Positions 45,480-56,219 of a stretch of 64,000 nt of DNA are shown piece by piece. Positions within the stretch are counted from its first letter, which is position 1; each line of letters opens with the position of its first letter. Location of the stretch: assembly GCA_050084985.1 (NCBI GenBank), contig JBITNC010000001.1:199454001-199518000 (forward strand), given 5' to 3'. The DNA comes from Nageia nagi. Taxonomy: Eukaryota > Pinophyta. Position numbers and translations under genes: made by a program. The notes beneath the pieces were generated by a model. The model searched no databases. It worked only from the letters and a program-made list of their open reading frames with translations, and was not told the origin of the DNA.

Positions 45480-46540
45480 GGCAAGTTTTTTATATGTAAG
45501 CCAAATATTTGGCCAACTTAGTGGATTTCCACTAAGTCCAATTGTAATCTTTATTTAGCATTTTTAATTAGCTTTTAATTTTGCAATTAGGGTTAGAATT
45601 TTGAAACTCATTTCTAGGGTTTCAAAAGTCACTTTTAAGGTTTCCAAACTCTATAAGAGACCAAGGATCTCATTTTTGTAAGGACTTCATTCTGAAGCAA
45701 AACACTTCAAGCTTGAACAGAGAACTTTGGTAAGAGAGTAGCAAATTGATGTATCCTTGCACAACTCTTTTTCAAATTAATACAAAGTGGTTAAAGCAAA
45801 GACTTGAGTTTGAAACTTTTCACATTGGTGTTATTGATTGATTCTTTGAGGGCACTCATAGTGGGTTTGTGTACTTTCATTTTATACATTTGAAAGCTCA
45901 CGAGCTTTAGGAAAGTTATCTCTGAAAAACTTTAAAAGTGCTTTAAGGAACATTAAGTTGTTTGCTTGCAAGTTTGGATGAATTGGATGAAGTGTCTTTA
46001 ACCGATTCGGAAGAGATCAACTCTTAGACACTTTCTCGTTAGTGAACCTCAACCTCATACCTGACCAAGTATCCCTTCTTTCTTCAAGGTGTCATCCTTC
46101 ACCTTTTACAGTATTGCCTTTACGTTTTCTTTATGCTTTCATACCAAATATGATCATTAAATCCACACACAAAAGTTTCAAACGAACTCTATAGATCAAA
46201 AAATAAAAACACCATTGGTTAATAGACTACATACCTCTCATTCCATTCCATTGAGGCTGATTCCAAAGAGGGATACCGGCACCTTTATTTATTTATTTAT
46301 CTATCCCTATTCAGAAAACACACCAAGCGAACAAACCTTACAACGTCACGACATTGGGGTCTCCGAGTAGGGTGTTTTGACAAGAGCCTAGGAGGTACAT
46401 AGTCCTTTTCAATCGGAGGAATTGGTAACACATTCCCAACTATGTTGCTTGGGATCTCCTAAGTTCCACCCGTGATATTTAGAGTGTCCTACGCGGGAAA
46501 GAAAAGCATCCCAACATGATGATACAATGATTTCTAATTT
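45480..46540 (+). other. Region after ORF B, LTR-like with TATA
   Basis: It follows a purine tract (AGAAAGGGG) after the ORF B stop. TATAAGA lies at about 45652. No upstream copy was found, so this is only a candidate 3' LTR. The rest has no gene signal. Confidence 0.35.
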
Positions 46541-47288
46541 TCAAAGATCTAAAATAGCATTTTCTTCTTTGTAGTCTTTACATTCAAAACTATCTTCACC
46601 TTCTTCACTATTATTTCCAGAAACCAAATCTAAAACAACAATGACTCTTTCCTCTTTCTTCCCAACATTATTACTTTCAACAACACCATGTAAAACTTCT
46701 GAATTATTGTTATAAAAATCAGAATTACTATCATACCTTTTTGGGGTGTCAACATGGTTGATCCAAGATTCTTCCTTTGCCAATTTTCCTTCTTGTCCAA
46801 CGTTGGGTGCCCAAGCTCCTTGGTGCTCAACATGGGGTGTTAAACCTCTTCCTGGTTCAACGTTGGGTGCCAAACTTCCTCTATGCCCAACATGTGATGC
46901 CAAGACTCCTCCATGTCTGCGCTCACCATTGAATCTAGGAATCTTATCAATTCCCTTTGATTCCCTCAAAGTTCTCCCTTGGTATTTTTGTGGCCATGGT
47001 AGAGATGAACATTATGGTGGAGGATGCTGAATTCTTCTTTTTGCATGAAGAGTGTCTTGAGATCTGAAATCTTCTTTGGATCTGATGTCATTTTCTCCAC
47101 ACTCTCATACGGCTGGATTGGAGTGATCTAGGGATGGTGTAACCCCCAACGTTTCCTCTTGGGAATTTTCTTTGGAAAAATACATCTAAGTCTTCAAAAT
47201 ATTGTTGCATCTGTGTAGTCAATGATATACAAAGATGTATGAGCTGATCATGCTTCTTTGTTTCTCTCCATGATGCCATAGTCTTCAA
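46541..47288 (-). pseudogene. Gag-like N-terminal region of the 34491-48754 element
   Basis: On the minus strand the first frame after the primer-binding site reads MASWRETKKHDQLIHL and QMQQYFEDLDVFFQRKF (47279-47088), in the position of a gag start. A second frame (46969-46541) starts with MRESKGIDKIPRFNGER. It contains four 10-residue repeats (NVEPGRGLTP and HVEHQGAWAP) encoded by CCAACGTTGGGTG-type units at 46795-46915, then an acidic tail. No capsid core or zinc knuckle was seen. Confidence 0.5.
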
Positions 47289-47562
47289 AACCCTAACTCA
47301 AAAACCTAAAACCTTCATATTAAATTTTTCTAATTAGCCAGGATGATAGATTAAGACTTTTTATACATGGAAACGACCTTCAGATATGTAGATATATTCT
47401 CCATACCCTAGACGACTTAGTATAAGAATTCATACTTTTTCAAAAAACTATCGTTTTGACCATGAAACTGGCCTTTTAAGTGTAGGACCTCCAGATTTAC
47501 TGGTTCAATTTGCTTCTAGCCGAATCTTAAGCTCACACACTGACCAGATCTAGGCTCTAATA

Positions 47563-47575
47563 TCACTTGTGATGA
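47563..47575 (-). other. Primer-binding site, mutated initiator tRNA-Met type
   Basis: The minus strand reads TGATATTAGAGCC two bases past the 5' LTR, close to TGGTATCAGAGC. Confidence 0.65.
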
Positions 47576-47577
47576 TC

Positions 47578-48754
47578 CAAAAATGTAATCTCAAGAACAA
47601 ATTAGCATATTATAATAATAAACCATAACGTCTGGTCTAGGGCATTCAAAAATTGCATAAACAACACTATGAAGCCAACGTTGGAGCTAGGGCATCAAAT
47701 ATAAGCATTAACTACACAATAATGCCAACGTATGGCAAATAAAAGTATAATAAGCAATAATAATCCAACGCATGCACAAGAATGATATAAACAATACAAA
47801 TGATGAGATCTAATGCCCTTGGCAATATATATAATGCTTAATGAATACAATACTAGGCCCAGAAGGGCTGACGTTGGCCTCTTAGGAGCCAACTAGGGCA
47901 CAACACTATATCTGCTCTTTCTGAAAATACTCTAAAACCATGGGATAGTATGCCTCCTCAGAATAAGAATTCTCTCCATCGAAGGGGGCCTCCTCAGATC
48001 CTGGATAACCATCGAAAGTAGAAGCAATACCTCAGAATACCATCTAATGGGCAAAGGTGCTACACCAGTGCCATAGACAAACAAGATCCCTCAGCCTGAA
48101 TGCCCTCTAGATGTTGTGCCTAGGAAAGGTTGCTTAGCATCGGTAAGACTTGTTATCCTTTGGACTGTGTATAAGTAATAATAATCAATGTATATCCAGT
48201 AATGAGGCTCCAATGTCTATTTATACATTTGCTCTGTCCAAATCTCACCTAGGAGTCATCACTTTAACTTCCAAGTCCAACGTTAGCCTAGAGATGCCAA
48301 TTATTACAAGATCCAAGGGCTAGATATGCAACACCTCATTATTGGAGACTAATATTACATTTACAATTATTAATTGCCTTGGAATCATGTACTCATACAA
48401 GTGGCCCTCATAAAGCATACTAAATCTATTATCAATTACCAAGCTCACATCTAAATATAATCAATGATTAACTCCTATACCAAGGAGTGGGATGTCACAT
48501 CTCAAGGGATCAATATGGAGATGTTTCTAGATTTCCATGGGCTGCCACAATATGGAAGACTTGTCCAAATGGTGAACTTCAAGAGACCATAACTCCTTTG
48601 TTTCCTGATGAAACCATATCGTATAACTTGTCAAAATATTTCCCAAGAGATGCCCTGTCCAAAGAAAAAATCAAATCAACTTTCCAAGACCTATGGCGAA
48701 CTCTATCCTCACAAATAGGTACATAAATAGAATATTTGCAAAAGGGACATTACA
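47578..48754 (-). repeat. 5' LTR of the 34491-48754 element
   Basis: It begins TGTGATGATCC and ends GGGACATTACA. The TATA is at 48218-48225 (minus). It is nearly colinear with 34491-35681 and differs by scattered substitutions and small indels. Confidence 0.9.
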
Positions 48755-48759
48755 ATCCA

Positions 48760-49360
48760 TTATGGATTGATGCTATTTTTGAGAAGAATATCCATGTTTA
48801 TAGACTAATGAAAATTGAATCCATGTTGATGGATTAGTGTCACTTTCTTCTTCCATCGTATGCACCTTGTCTTGTGGTATGACCAAGTTGGCATTTAGTG
48901 GCTTGTTCTTCATTTAGGCAACAATATTGTTGAATGAGAACTTAAAACCTCCGAATCAACATGTTTGTTATTAGAGAAGAACTTATGCATCTTGACTTAT
49001 GGATTTCTATAATCAAGATGGCATTGTTGGGGCCATGGTCAAGTTGACACGATGTGGCTAGTAAAATTGACTTATGGATTTCTATAATCAAGATGGCATT
49101 GTTTGGGCCATAGTCAAGTAGATACGATGTGGCTAGTAAATCTTGACTTGGTGATATAATATTTTAGCTTAATGGCTTATACATAGCTTATGATCTTTTG
49201 ATTAAAGTATATGTATTTGAAACTTATCTTAAGACTAGCGCATTAGTTATTTGGGACAACATAATGCTTAAATGACTATGAGATTGGATGTTTGTAATAT
49301 CAAATAATTTGACCTTTTCTAAAATATGCTTAACCTTAATTTTTTAAGATAATTCGTCTT
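48760..49360. repeat. 75-bp tandem duplication in unassigned sequence
   Basis: Units at 48992-49066 and 49067-49141 (TTGACTTATGGATTTCTATA onward) with a third start after them. The rest of the interval shows no gene. Confidence 0.7.
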
Positions 49361-49673
49361 ATGGAGAATCAAATCCTTGTTCAAAGGCATAAATTTGACA
49401 AGGATAACATGAAAAGGGCTTCCCAACCTCCTCAATTGGTTCTTTTTGATTTGATGGATTCATCTCAGATCAAGACAGGTGTGACACAGTTGGGGTTGGC
49501 TTGGCCGGGTGGCATCCCTCTATATCAATTCATCTATTTAAGCTGATCCTTGATTGGCTCGACTAGGTAGGTCGGCATTTCATAAGGTATCTATCCCTCT
49601 ATCTCTTTCTCTATCTCGCCCTGGATTCCATTCCAGTTGGCCCTACCAACAATGAATATATGGGGCCATTGAA

Positions 49674-50455
49674 TTGATTTATGGTCGAACTCTAGGACTA
49701 ATTCGATGGAGGGCTAGCCCTTGGCTTTCTAATGATCTAGATGGGGAAGTAGCTCTCATTGGGGGAGCTTCATATATCCTTACCTTTATCAACAACTTAA
49801 GTAGCATGACATTTGGTTATCTACTCAAGCACAAGGATCAAACCTTTGATAGGCTCAAAGATTTCATAGCCTTAGTTGAAATTAGAAAGATTTCAAAATC
49901 AAGATGCTAAGATTTGACAATGGGGGTTGAATATCATAGTAACTAGTTCAATGATTATTGTACCAAATACAGGATCAAGAGGTAGCTCACCATCCCTTAC
50001 ACCCCTCAACAAAATGGTGTTGCTAAAAGTTAGAATGGAACCATTCAGGAATTGGCTAGGTGCATGTTAAGGAAAATCTCCCTAGTTTCTTATGGGGTGA
50101 AGTTGTAAACACTATGATCTACACCTTGAATAGGTGTCCTATGAAGAGAGTTGAAAGAAAAACCCTGTATGAGGCATGGACGGGAAAGAAACCTAACATC
50201 GCTCACTTTAGGTTTTTTGGATGTGATGCCTATGCTTTCATTTTTTTCTGTGAAAAGAAAGAAGTTGTACAAGAGATCCTCAAAGTGCATATTTGTGGGC
50301 TATGACAGTCAACATAGGGGCTACAGGATCTAGTCTCCTTCCTCCAAAAAAATGTTTATCTGAAAGGATGTAAAGTTCAATGAACTTCCTGAGGAAATTG
50401 CTTCATGAGAGGACTTGGATGATCTTGATGATTCTTTTGTTGCACCTACCTAGTT
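49674..50455 (+). pseudogene. Copia integrase
   Basis: Blocks in order: GGASYILTFINNLSSMTFGY and LLKHKDQTFDRLKDFIALVE (to 49910); TIPYTPQQNGVAKS, the conserved stretch around the catalytic Glu, where the Glu is replaced; then LKEKPCMRHGRERN, CIFVGYDSQHRGYRI and KDVKFNELPEE. Several stops and frameshifts make it inactive. The reading resumes in copia RT after the inserted gypsy element. Confidence 0.85.
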
Positions 50456-50460
50456 GGATG

Positions 50461-51639
50461 TGTGACATCCCATTTAGACCAATGATAAAATGTATTATGG
50501 TCACTTTGTATTCTAGTGTTTGTTCATAGTCATGTTGTACTTAGTGTAACTCAAGCAGGAGCTTATGGTCTGTGGACCCCACTATGAGCCCAACAATGGG
50601 ATGCCTCTCCTTGAGTAGTGTTGTGTTAATTGTAATGGGTTATCCCAGATTGTGGGAATCCCTAGGTAGATGTGTGATGTATATTTAGAGTGCATAGAGG
50701 AGCATGCCAATGTTGGGAGGGCCCCACATTGACTCAGGAGGCTTCATGGACCCCCATGTCATCCCAAGAGGCCAATTGGACCCCACGTCAACCTTGAGGG
50801 CCTTTATGACCCTCACATTGACATATTGGGCCCATGGGACTCCCATGGTAGCATACTGGGACAATATCACCCCCACGTTGGCACTATTGACTTGTTGACC
50901 CCAACGTTGGATTAGAATTGGCTAGGGGTGATAACGAGGCATGACGGGTGTACATGAGAGGCTATATATTGAGGATGGAGCTCCATCATGAGGTACCACT
51001 TACTATACACTTTCTATACCAAACCCAATCGAGAAATCAAGTCTTGGTGGTGCTGAGCAATATTCCTAGATGGTGTCTAGAGGAGTGACAGGGTTGGGAG
51101 CCTGACATTCTTCGGCTTAGGTGGGTCACCTAGCCCACCCGGTGAAATTCCGAGGATGAGCTTCTACCTTCATTGGTCACCAGGGTTCGAGGAGACTCCT
51201 TCACAAGAGGGGATTTGGATACTGAGGGAGTTAGTCTTTCCCATTGCATGTCCCATCTTGTTGAGGGTTTGGAACCCTAGATCTGTGTGTTGTAACCTCC
51301 ATTTTACTTCATGATCATATCATAATAAAATACATATCATTGTGCCTCTCATCATTGTGTTGTTCCATTATGTGAATGCGTTGTGATATATTGGTGTTGG
51401 AAGCTTTTTCCTAGCTTCATATTGTTGTGTGTACCCATCGTTGGCATTCCTATGTTGTGGGCATTCGTGGGGTTTGCAGAGTGTTGGAGAAGCCCTAGGG
51501 GTTGACGTTAGCATTGTGGGATCCTTGTCTAGTGTGGAGTCTATTTCAAAAGGCCTAGGAGGCTCACGTGGGAGTATTGGAGGGTTTGTGTGCCCTATCA
51601 TTGAGTTGTTTTTGTTGAGGGTAATTTCGGAACATTACA
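50461..51639 (+). repeat. 5' LTR of the 50461-56212 element
   Basis: It starts TGTGACATCCC and ends GGAACATTACA. The U3 array lies at 50740-50915 (units of 29-30 bp, cores CCCCACGTTGGC and CCCCAACGTTGG). The TATA (CTATATATTG) is at about 50962, about 50 bp downstream of the array. Confidence 0.9.
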
Positions 51640-51641
51640 AG

Positions 51642-51653
51642 TGGTATCAAAGC
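51642..51653 (+). other. Primer-binding site, initiator tRNA-Met type
   Basis: TGGTATCAAAGC, two bases after the LTR. Confidence 0.85.
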
Positions 51654-51675
51654 CAAGATCTTGCTAGCCTGAGGG

Positions 51676-52075
51676 ATGGAGGGCCAATCTACCATCACAA
51701 TGAAGAAGTCGGATTATGGTACAAAGGTGTTCCGTCACTTGCTCCGAAAATTTGAGGAGAAAAAGATCCCAATGGAGGAAAGGAGGAAGCTCATTTGGTA
51801 TTTAGGAGAAAGGCATGTGGATAGGATGAGTAAGAAGAAGGGGAGGCCATGTCTACCCAGACCAAATTCGATGAACAAGACACCACCACGGATTGAGATC
51901 TTGCTCTAGATCTATCGTGGCATGGCTAAGGAGTTTCAGAGGGATGTCACCTTTCACGTGTACCAAGATTTTCTACGGTATGGAGTGAACGCATGGGATG
52001 GAAACATCATTGGGGAAGTTGAGGCCAACCCAACCCTGACGGCCGATGGTGGTTATAAGGAGGAAGCAACTTGAG
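51676..52075 (+). pseudogene. Unknown ORF in the gag position
   Basis: It begins MEGQSTITMKKSDYGTKVF with basic and charged content (RKFEEKKIPMEERRKL, then SKKKGRP), and continues past a TAG at 51907-51909 with VTFHVYQDFLRYGVNAWDG. It has no capsid motifs and no zinc knuckle. It directly precedes the RT. It might be a highly diverged gag start or an acquired sequence. Confidence 0.4.
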
Positions 52076-52329
52076 ATCTGAAAGAGAAGGACGATATGGA
52101 TGAGGGTCTCAAAGAAGGGGCAACCCTAAACCTAAAAAAGAAGGCTGAGCGAAAGATATCCCTCCGATCTAGTGCCACGCACAATAGATTAGAGAAGGTT
52201 ACAAAGTGATTTCAATAAGAAGCATGGATGCCGCTATTTGGATGAAGGATAATGAATGGGTATGTATCTTCACATTGACCAAAGGAGGACTACTGTTGGA
52301 CACCAAGGAAACACAAAAGAAACCACCAG

Positions 52330-53200
52330 AAATTCAAGCCATTCTGGATTAGTATCCAGACATCTTTGGGGAGATACCTAAAGGCCTACCACCATCACGA
52401 GGTTTTGAGCACATGGTGGAGCTAGAAGATGGTGCCAAGCCTATCATAGTCACACCATACAGACATCCCAAAGCCTATAAATATGAGATCGAGAAGGCCA
52501 TCAAGGAGATATTGGATATGGGGTTCATTAGCCCTTTTGCATCTTCGATAGTTTTGGTGAAGAAGAAGGATGGGACCATGAGGATGTGTATTGACTATCG
52601 GCTGCTAAACAAGAAGACTATCAAGAACTGATACCCGATCCCAAGAGTAGACAAACTGATAGATGAGTTACATGGAGCCAAGTACTTCTCCAAGATTGAT
52701 CTAAGGTCATGGTATCATCAGATCCAGATGAAGGAGGCGGATATACACAAGACAACATTTCGATGCCACTTTGCCCACTTTGAATTCATGGTGATGCCAT
52801 TTGGACTGACCAACACAATTGCCAGTCCGCAATGAATTAGGTGTTCTAGGAGTAGTTGAGGAAGCATGTCTTAGTATTCTTTGATGACATATTGATCTAC
52901 AACAAGACGTGGGAGGAGCATCTCAGGCATCTAGAGAATTTGTTGAGGATACCGTAGGAGCAACGATTCTATGCAAAGTTGGCCAAATGTGAGTTTGAAA
53001 TGTTGGACATCTTGTACTTAGGACATATCATAAGCCATGAAGGGGTGAGGGTAGATGAACAAAAGATCTCTTCTATTCAGGAGTGGCCATTCCCTACAAC
53101 CCTCATGCAACTGAGAGGATTCCTTGGGTTATGTAATTATTACTGGAGATTTATTCATGGATTCTCTCACTTGGCGGCACCTTTCACATAGATCACCAAG
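52330..53200 (+). pseudogene. Gypsy reverse transcriptase
   Basis: Blocks: [19 protein letters not shown], then [20 protein letters not shown] (52413-52631). A TGA replaces the usual Arg before [28 protein letters not shown] and VMPFGLTNT follow. The YxDD-type box is present as VFFDDILIY at about 52872-52898. The thumb and connection run to FLGLCNYYWRFIHGFS (53191). Stops and a frameshift disable it. Confidence 0.85.
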
Positions 53201-53204
53201 AATG

Positions 53205-53642
53205 ATGCCTTCGTTTGGAGTGATGAGGCATAGGAGGCTTTTAGGAAGCTCAAAGAAGTGATGTGCACGTCCCTGTTTGGCCATACCCAACTTTTCTGCC
53301 CCATTCATAGTGGAGTGTGACGCATCCAAATTGGGTATAGGGGCTGTGTTGATGCAAAACGGGTAGCCAGTGGCTTTCAAGAGTAGGAAGTTAACCAACG
53401 CTGAGAAGAACCTAAGTGTGTATGACAAGGAGATGTTTGCTATCATGCCTGCACTCAAGAAGTTCAAGCAATATTTGGTATGTGGACCATTTGTTATATG
53501 GAGTGATCACAACAGTCTGAATCTTAGCCAAACAGATCTCACTGAGAAGCAACAAAGATGGGTGAGTAAGTTGCAATTGTATGACTTTGAGATCCGATAC
53601 ATCAAGGGAAAGAAGAACACAGTCGCAGATGCTTTTTCCTGA
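53205..53642 (+). pseudogene. Gypsy RNase H
   Basis: The region has [14 protein letters not shown] (first Asp) and NLSVYDKEMFAIM (Glu). It also has VIWSDHNSLNL with a later catalytic Asp, then IKGKKNTVADAFS (53370-53642). A frameshift lies near 53310-53370, and the TAG at 53231-53233 replaces a usual Gln. Confidence 0.85.
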
Positions 53643-53696
53643 AACCCGTCATTCTATTCACTCTCTACCATCATAGCCAAATGGAAGAGAGAAGTT

Positions 53697-54880
53697 ATGG
53701 ATGAATATGCACAAGATGTGTTCACTATAGGGATTCTCAACGGATCAATCAGAAACAAAAGATATGTGGTCAAGGAGGGGCTGATTTACAAAAGGGAGAA
53801 AATTCTCTTGACACCCACATCTGAAGTGAGGAAGAAGGTGCTGCATGCACTCCATAACACACCCCTCGTGGGTCACCCAGGTGTTGTAAAGACCTATCAA
53901 GTCGTTAGGGAGAGATTCATGTGGAGAGGGCTCAGACAGGAAGTATTGACCCACGTCCGGGAGTGCACACAATGTCAAGAGAATAAGGATGAGTTGGTGA
54001 AGCCAAGAGGATTGCTTCAACCCTTGCCCATTCCCCAATAGAAACGGGAACACATCTCCATGGACTTCATCACTAGTTTGCCGAAAGTTTAAGGTAAAGA
54101 TAGCATCATCATGGTGGTTGATAGGCTCACTAAATTTGCCCACTTATTCGCTATAACCACCACTCACATAGCCATACAGATTGCATATTTGTTCTTTCGA
54201 GAAGTTTTCAGACATTGAGGATAGTCAACAATAGGGATAGCAAATTTATGAGTGTGTTTTGGCAAGAACTATTCAGGTTGATTGGAACAACCCTCATCCC
54301 TAGCACAAGTTATCATTCTCAAATTGATGGGTAGATAGAGATTGTCAACAAGTGGGTTGAAGGGTATCTACATCAGTATGTCATCGACCAGTAGGAAACA
54401 TGGGTCAAATGGCTCCACGTTGGGGAGTATTGCTACAACACTACTCAACATTCATTGCTTAAGATGTCCCCTTTTTGTGCACTATATGGATATGATCCCC
54501 CTAACTTTACAGATCTGATTTTGGATGAAGGTAGAGCTCCCATGGCTAACTAGTTTTTGTAGGAATATCAGGACATCCTAAGGGTGTTGAGAGACAACTG
54601 GCGGATGGCTCAAGAGAGCCAAAAGAAGTTCTATGATCAACACAGGACCAAGAGGAGTTTTGAGGTAGGAGACATGGTGTACTTGTGCCTGCAACCATGT
54701 CGCCAATCCTCACTCAAGAAGAGGAAAGCGGAGAAGTTACAACTATGTTTCTTTGGGCCTTACAAGATACTACATCAGATTAGGGAAGTGGCCTACGAAT
54801 TGGAGTTACCTTTGGGGAGCAGGATCTATAGCACTATCCATGTATCATTGCTGAAAAAGGCAATCGGACATTAGGACATC
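53697..54880 (+). pseudogene. Gypsy integrase
   Basis: It is open at 53697-54041 with the zinc-binding pair ECTQCQENKDE preceded by GHPGVVKTYQVVRERF. The catalytic core follows with stops: ISMDFITSLPKV holds the first Asp. The C-terminal block 54584-54874 reads FEVGDMVYLCLQPCRQS and FFGPYKILHQIREVAYELEL. Several in-frame TAG codons sit at positions where relatives have Gln or Trp. Confidence 0.85.
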
Positions 54881-55088
54881 TCTTATCTGGTATTACCGCC
54901 ACTAGATGATTAGGGACAATTGGTCCTCGTACCGAAAAAGGTGTTGGAGACTAGAGTTAGGAAACTCAGGTACAAGCAGATCCAGGACCACCAATCAAGT
55001 GGAAGGATCTACTCAAAGAAGACTCAACGTGGGAAGGAGAGGACATTTTAGCCCATCTGTCACTTAGTTGCTTGAGGGCAAGCAATCT

Positions 55089-55101
55089 TAAGAGGGGAGG
55101 C
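55089..55101 (+). other. Polypurine tract
   Basis: TAAGAGGGGAGGC, just before the 3' LTR start at 55104; it would prime plus-strand DNA synthesis. Confidence 0.75.
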
Positions 55102-55103
55102 TT

Positions 55104-56212
55104 TGTGCCATCCCATTTGGACCAATGATAAAATGTATCATGGTCACTTTGTATTCTAGTGTTTGTTCATAGTCATGTTGCACTTGTGTAATTAAAGCAG
55201 GAGCTTATCATCTACGGACCCCACTGTGAGCCTAGCAATAGGACGTCTCTCCTTGAGTAGTGTTGTGTTAATTGTAATGGGTTATCCCGGATTGTGGGAA
55301 TCCCTAGGTAGATGTGTGATTTATGTTCAGAGTGCCCAAAGGAGTGTGCCAACATTGGGAGGATTCCACATACCCTGTGTTGGCTTGGGAGGCTTCATGG
55401 ACCCCCACATCATCCTAGGAGGCCAATTGGACCCCACATCAGCCTTGAGGGTCTTTATGACCTTTAAGTTGACATACTGGGCCCATGGGACACCCACATT
55501 AGCATACTGACTTGTTGACCCCAACGTTGGATTATAATTGGCTTGGGATGATAACGAGGCATGACGGGTGTACATGAGAGGCTATATATTGAGGATGGAG
55601 CTCCATGATGAGGTATCACTTATTATACACTTTCTATACCATACCCAATCAGGCAGTCAAGTCTTAGTGGTGCTGAGCAATATTCCTAGATGGCGTCTAG
55701 AGGAGTGATAGGGTTGGGAGCTTGACATTCTTTGGCTTAGGTGGGTCACCTAGCCCATCCGGTGGAATTCCGAGGATGAACTTCTACCTTCATTGGTCAC
55801 CAAGGTTCGAGAAGACTCCTTCACAGGAGGGGATTTGGATACTGAGGGAGTTAGTCTTTCCCATTGCATGTCCAACTTGTTGAGGGTTTGGAACCCTAGA
55901 TCTGTGTGTTGTAACCTCCATTGTACTTCATGATCATATCATAATAAAATACATATCATTGTGCCTCTCATCATTCTGTTGTTCCATTGTGTGCATGCAT
56001 TGTGATATACTAGTGTTGGAAGCTTTGTTCTAGCTTTATATTGTTGTGTGTACCCATTGTTGGCATTCTTGTGTTGTGCATTGTTGTTGGGGGATCCTTG
56101 TTTAGTGTGGAGTGTAGTTTGAAAGGCCTAGAAGGCCCACTTGGGATTATTGGAGGGTTTGTGTTCCCTAGCATTGAGTTGTTTTTGTTGAGGGTAATTT
56201 TGGAAGATTACA
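55104..56212 (+). repeat. 3' LTR of the 50461-56212 element
   Basis: It starts TGTGCCATCCC and ends GGAAGATTACA. It is about 70 bp shorter than the 5' LTR because of deletions, including loss of about one U3 unit near 55505 and a gap near 56080. The TATA is at about 55582. Confidence 0.9.
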
Positions 56213-56219
56213 GGATGTT

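Larger units (their letters stand above)
34491..48754 (-). mobile_element. 14.3-kb gypsy element, minus strand, perfect TSD ATCCA, with internal insertions
   Basis: The LTRs at 34491-35681 and 47578-48754 are very similar, and ATCCA flanks both ends (34486-34490 and 48755-48759). The primer-binding site lies at the right LTR. On the minus strand a gag-like start lies near 47288, a 10-residue repeat region at 46800-46920 and another at 36060-36560. RT and integrase are not recognisable. The middle (about 36600-46540) holds sequence of other origin on both strands: an inverted repeat, satellites, an open ORF and ORF B. The closely matching LTRs suggest a fairly recent insertion carrying this cargo, or later nested insertions. 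Confidence 0.85.
50461..56212 (+). mobile_element. Ty3/gypsy element, plus strand, perfect TSD GGATG
   Basis: The LTRs are 50461-51639 and 55104-56212, and GGATG lies at 50456-50460 and 56213-56217. It has an initiator-Met primer-binding site, a polypurine tract and RT, RNase H and IN remains. It lacks a recognisable gag capsid and protease; a short unknown ORF stands in their place. It is the only gypsy element here in sense with the host gene. Many TAG and TGA stops break its pol. Confidence 0.9.
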
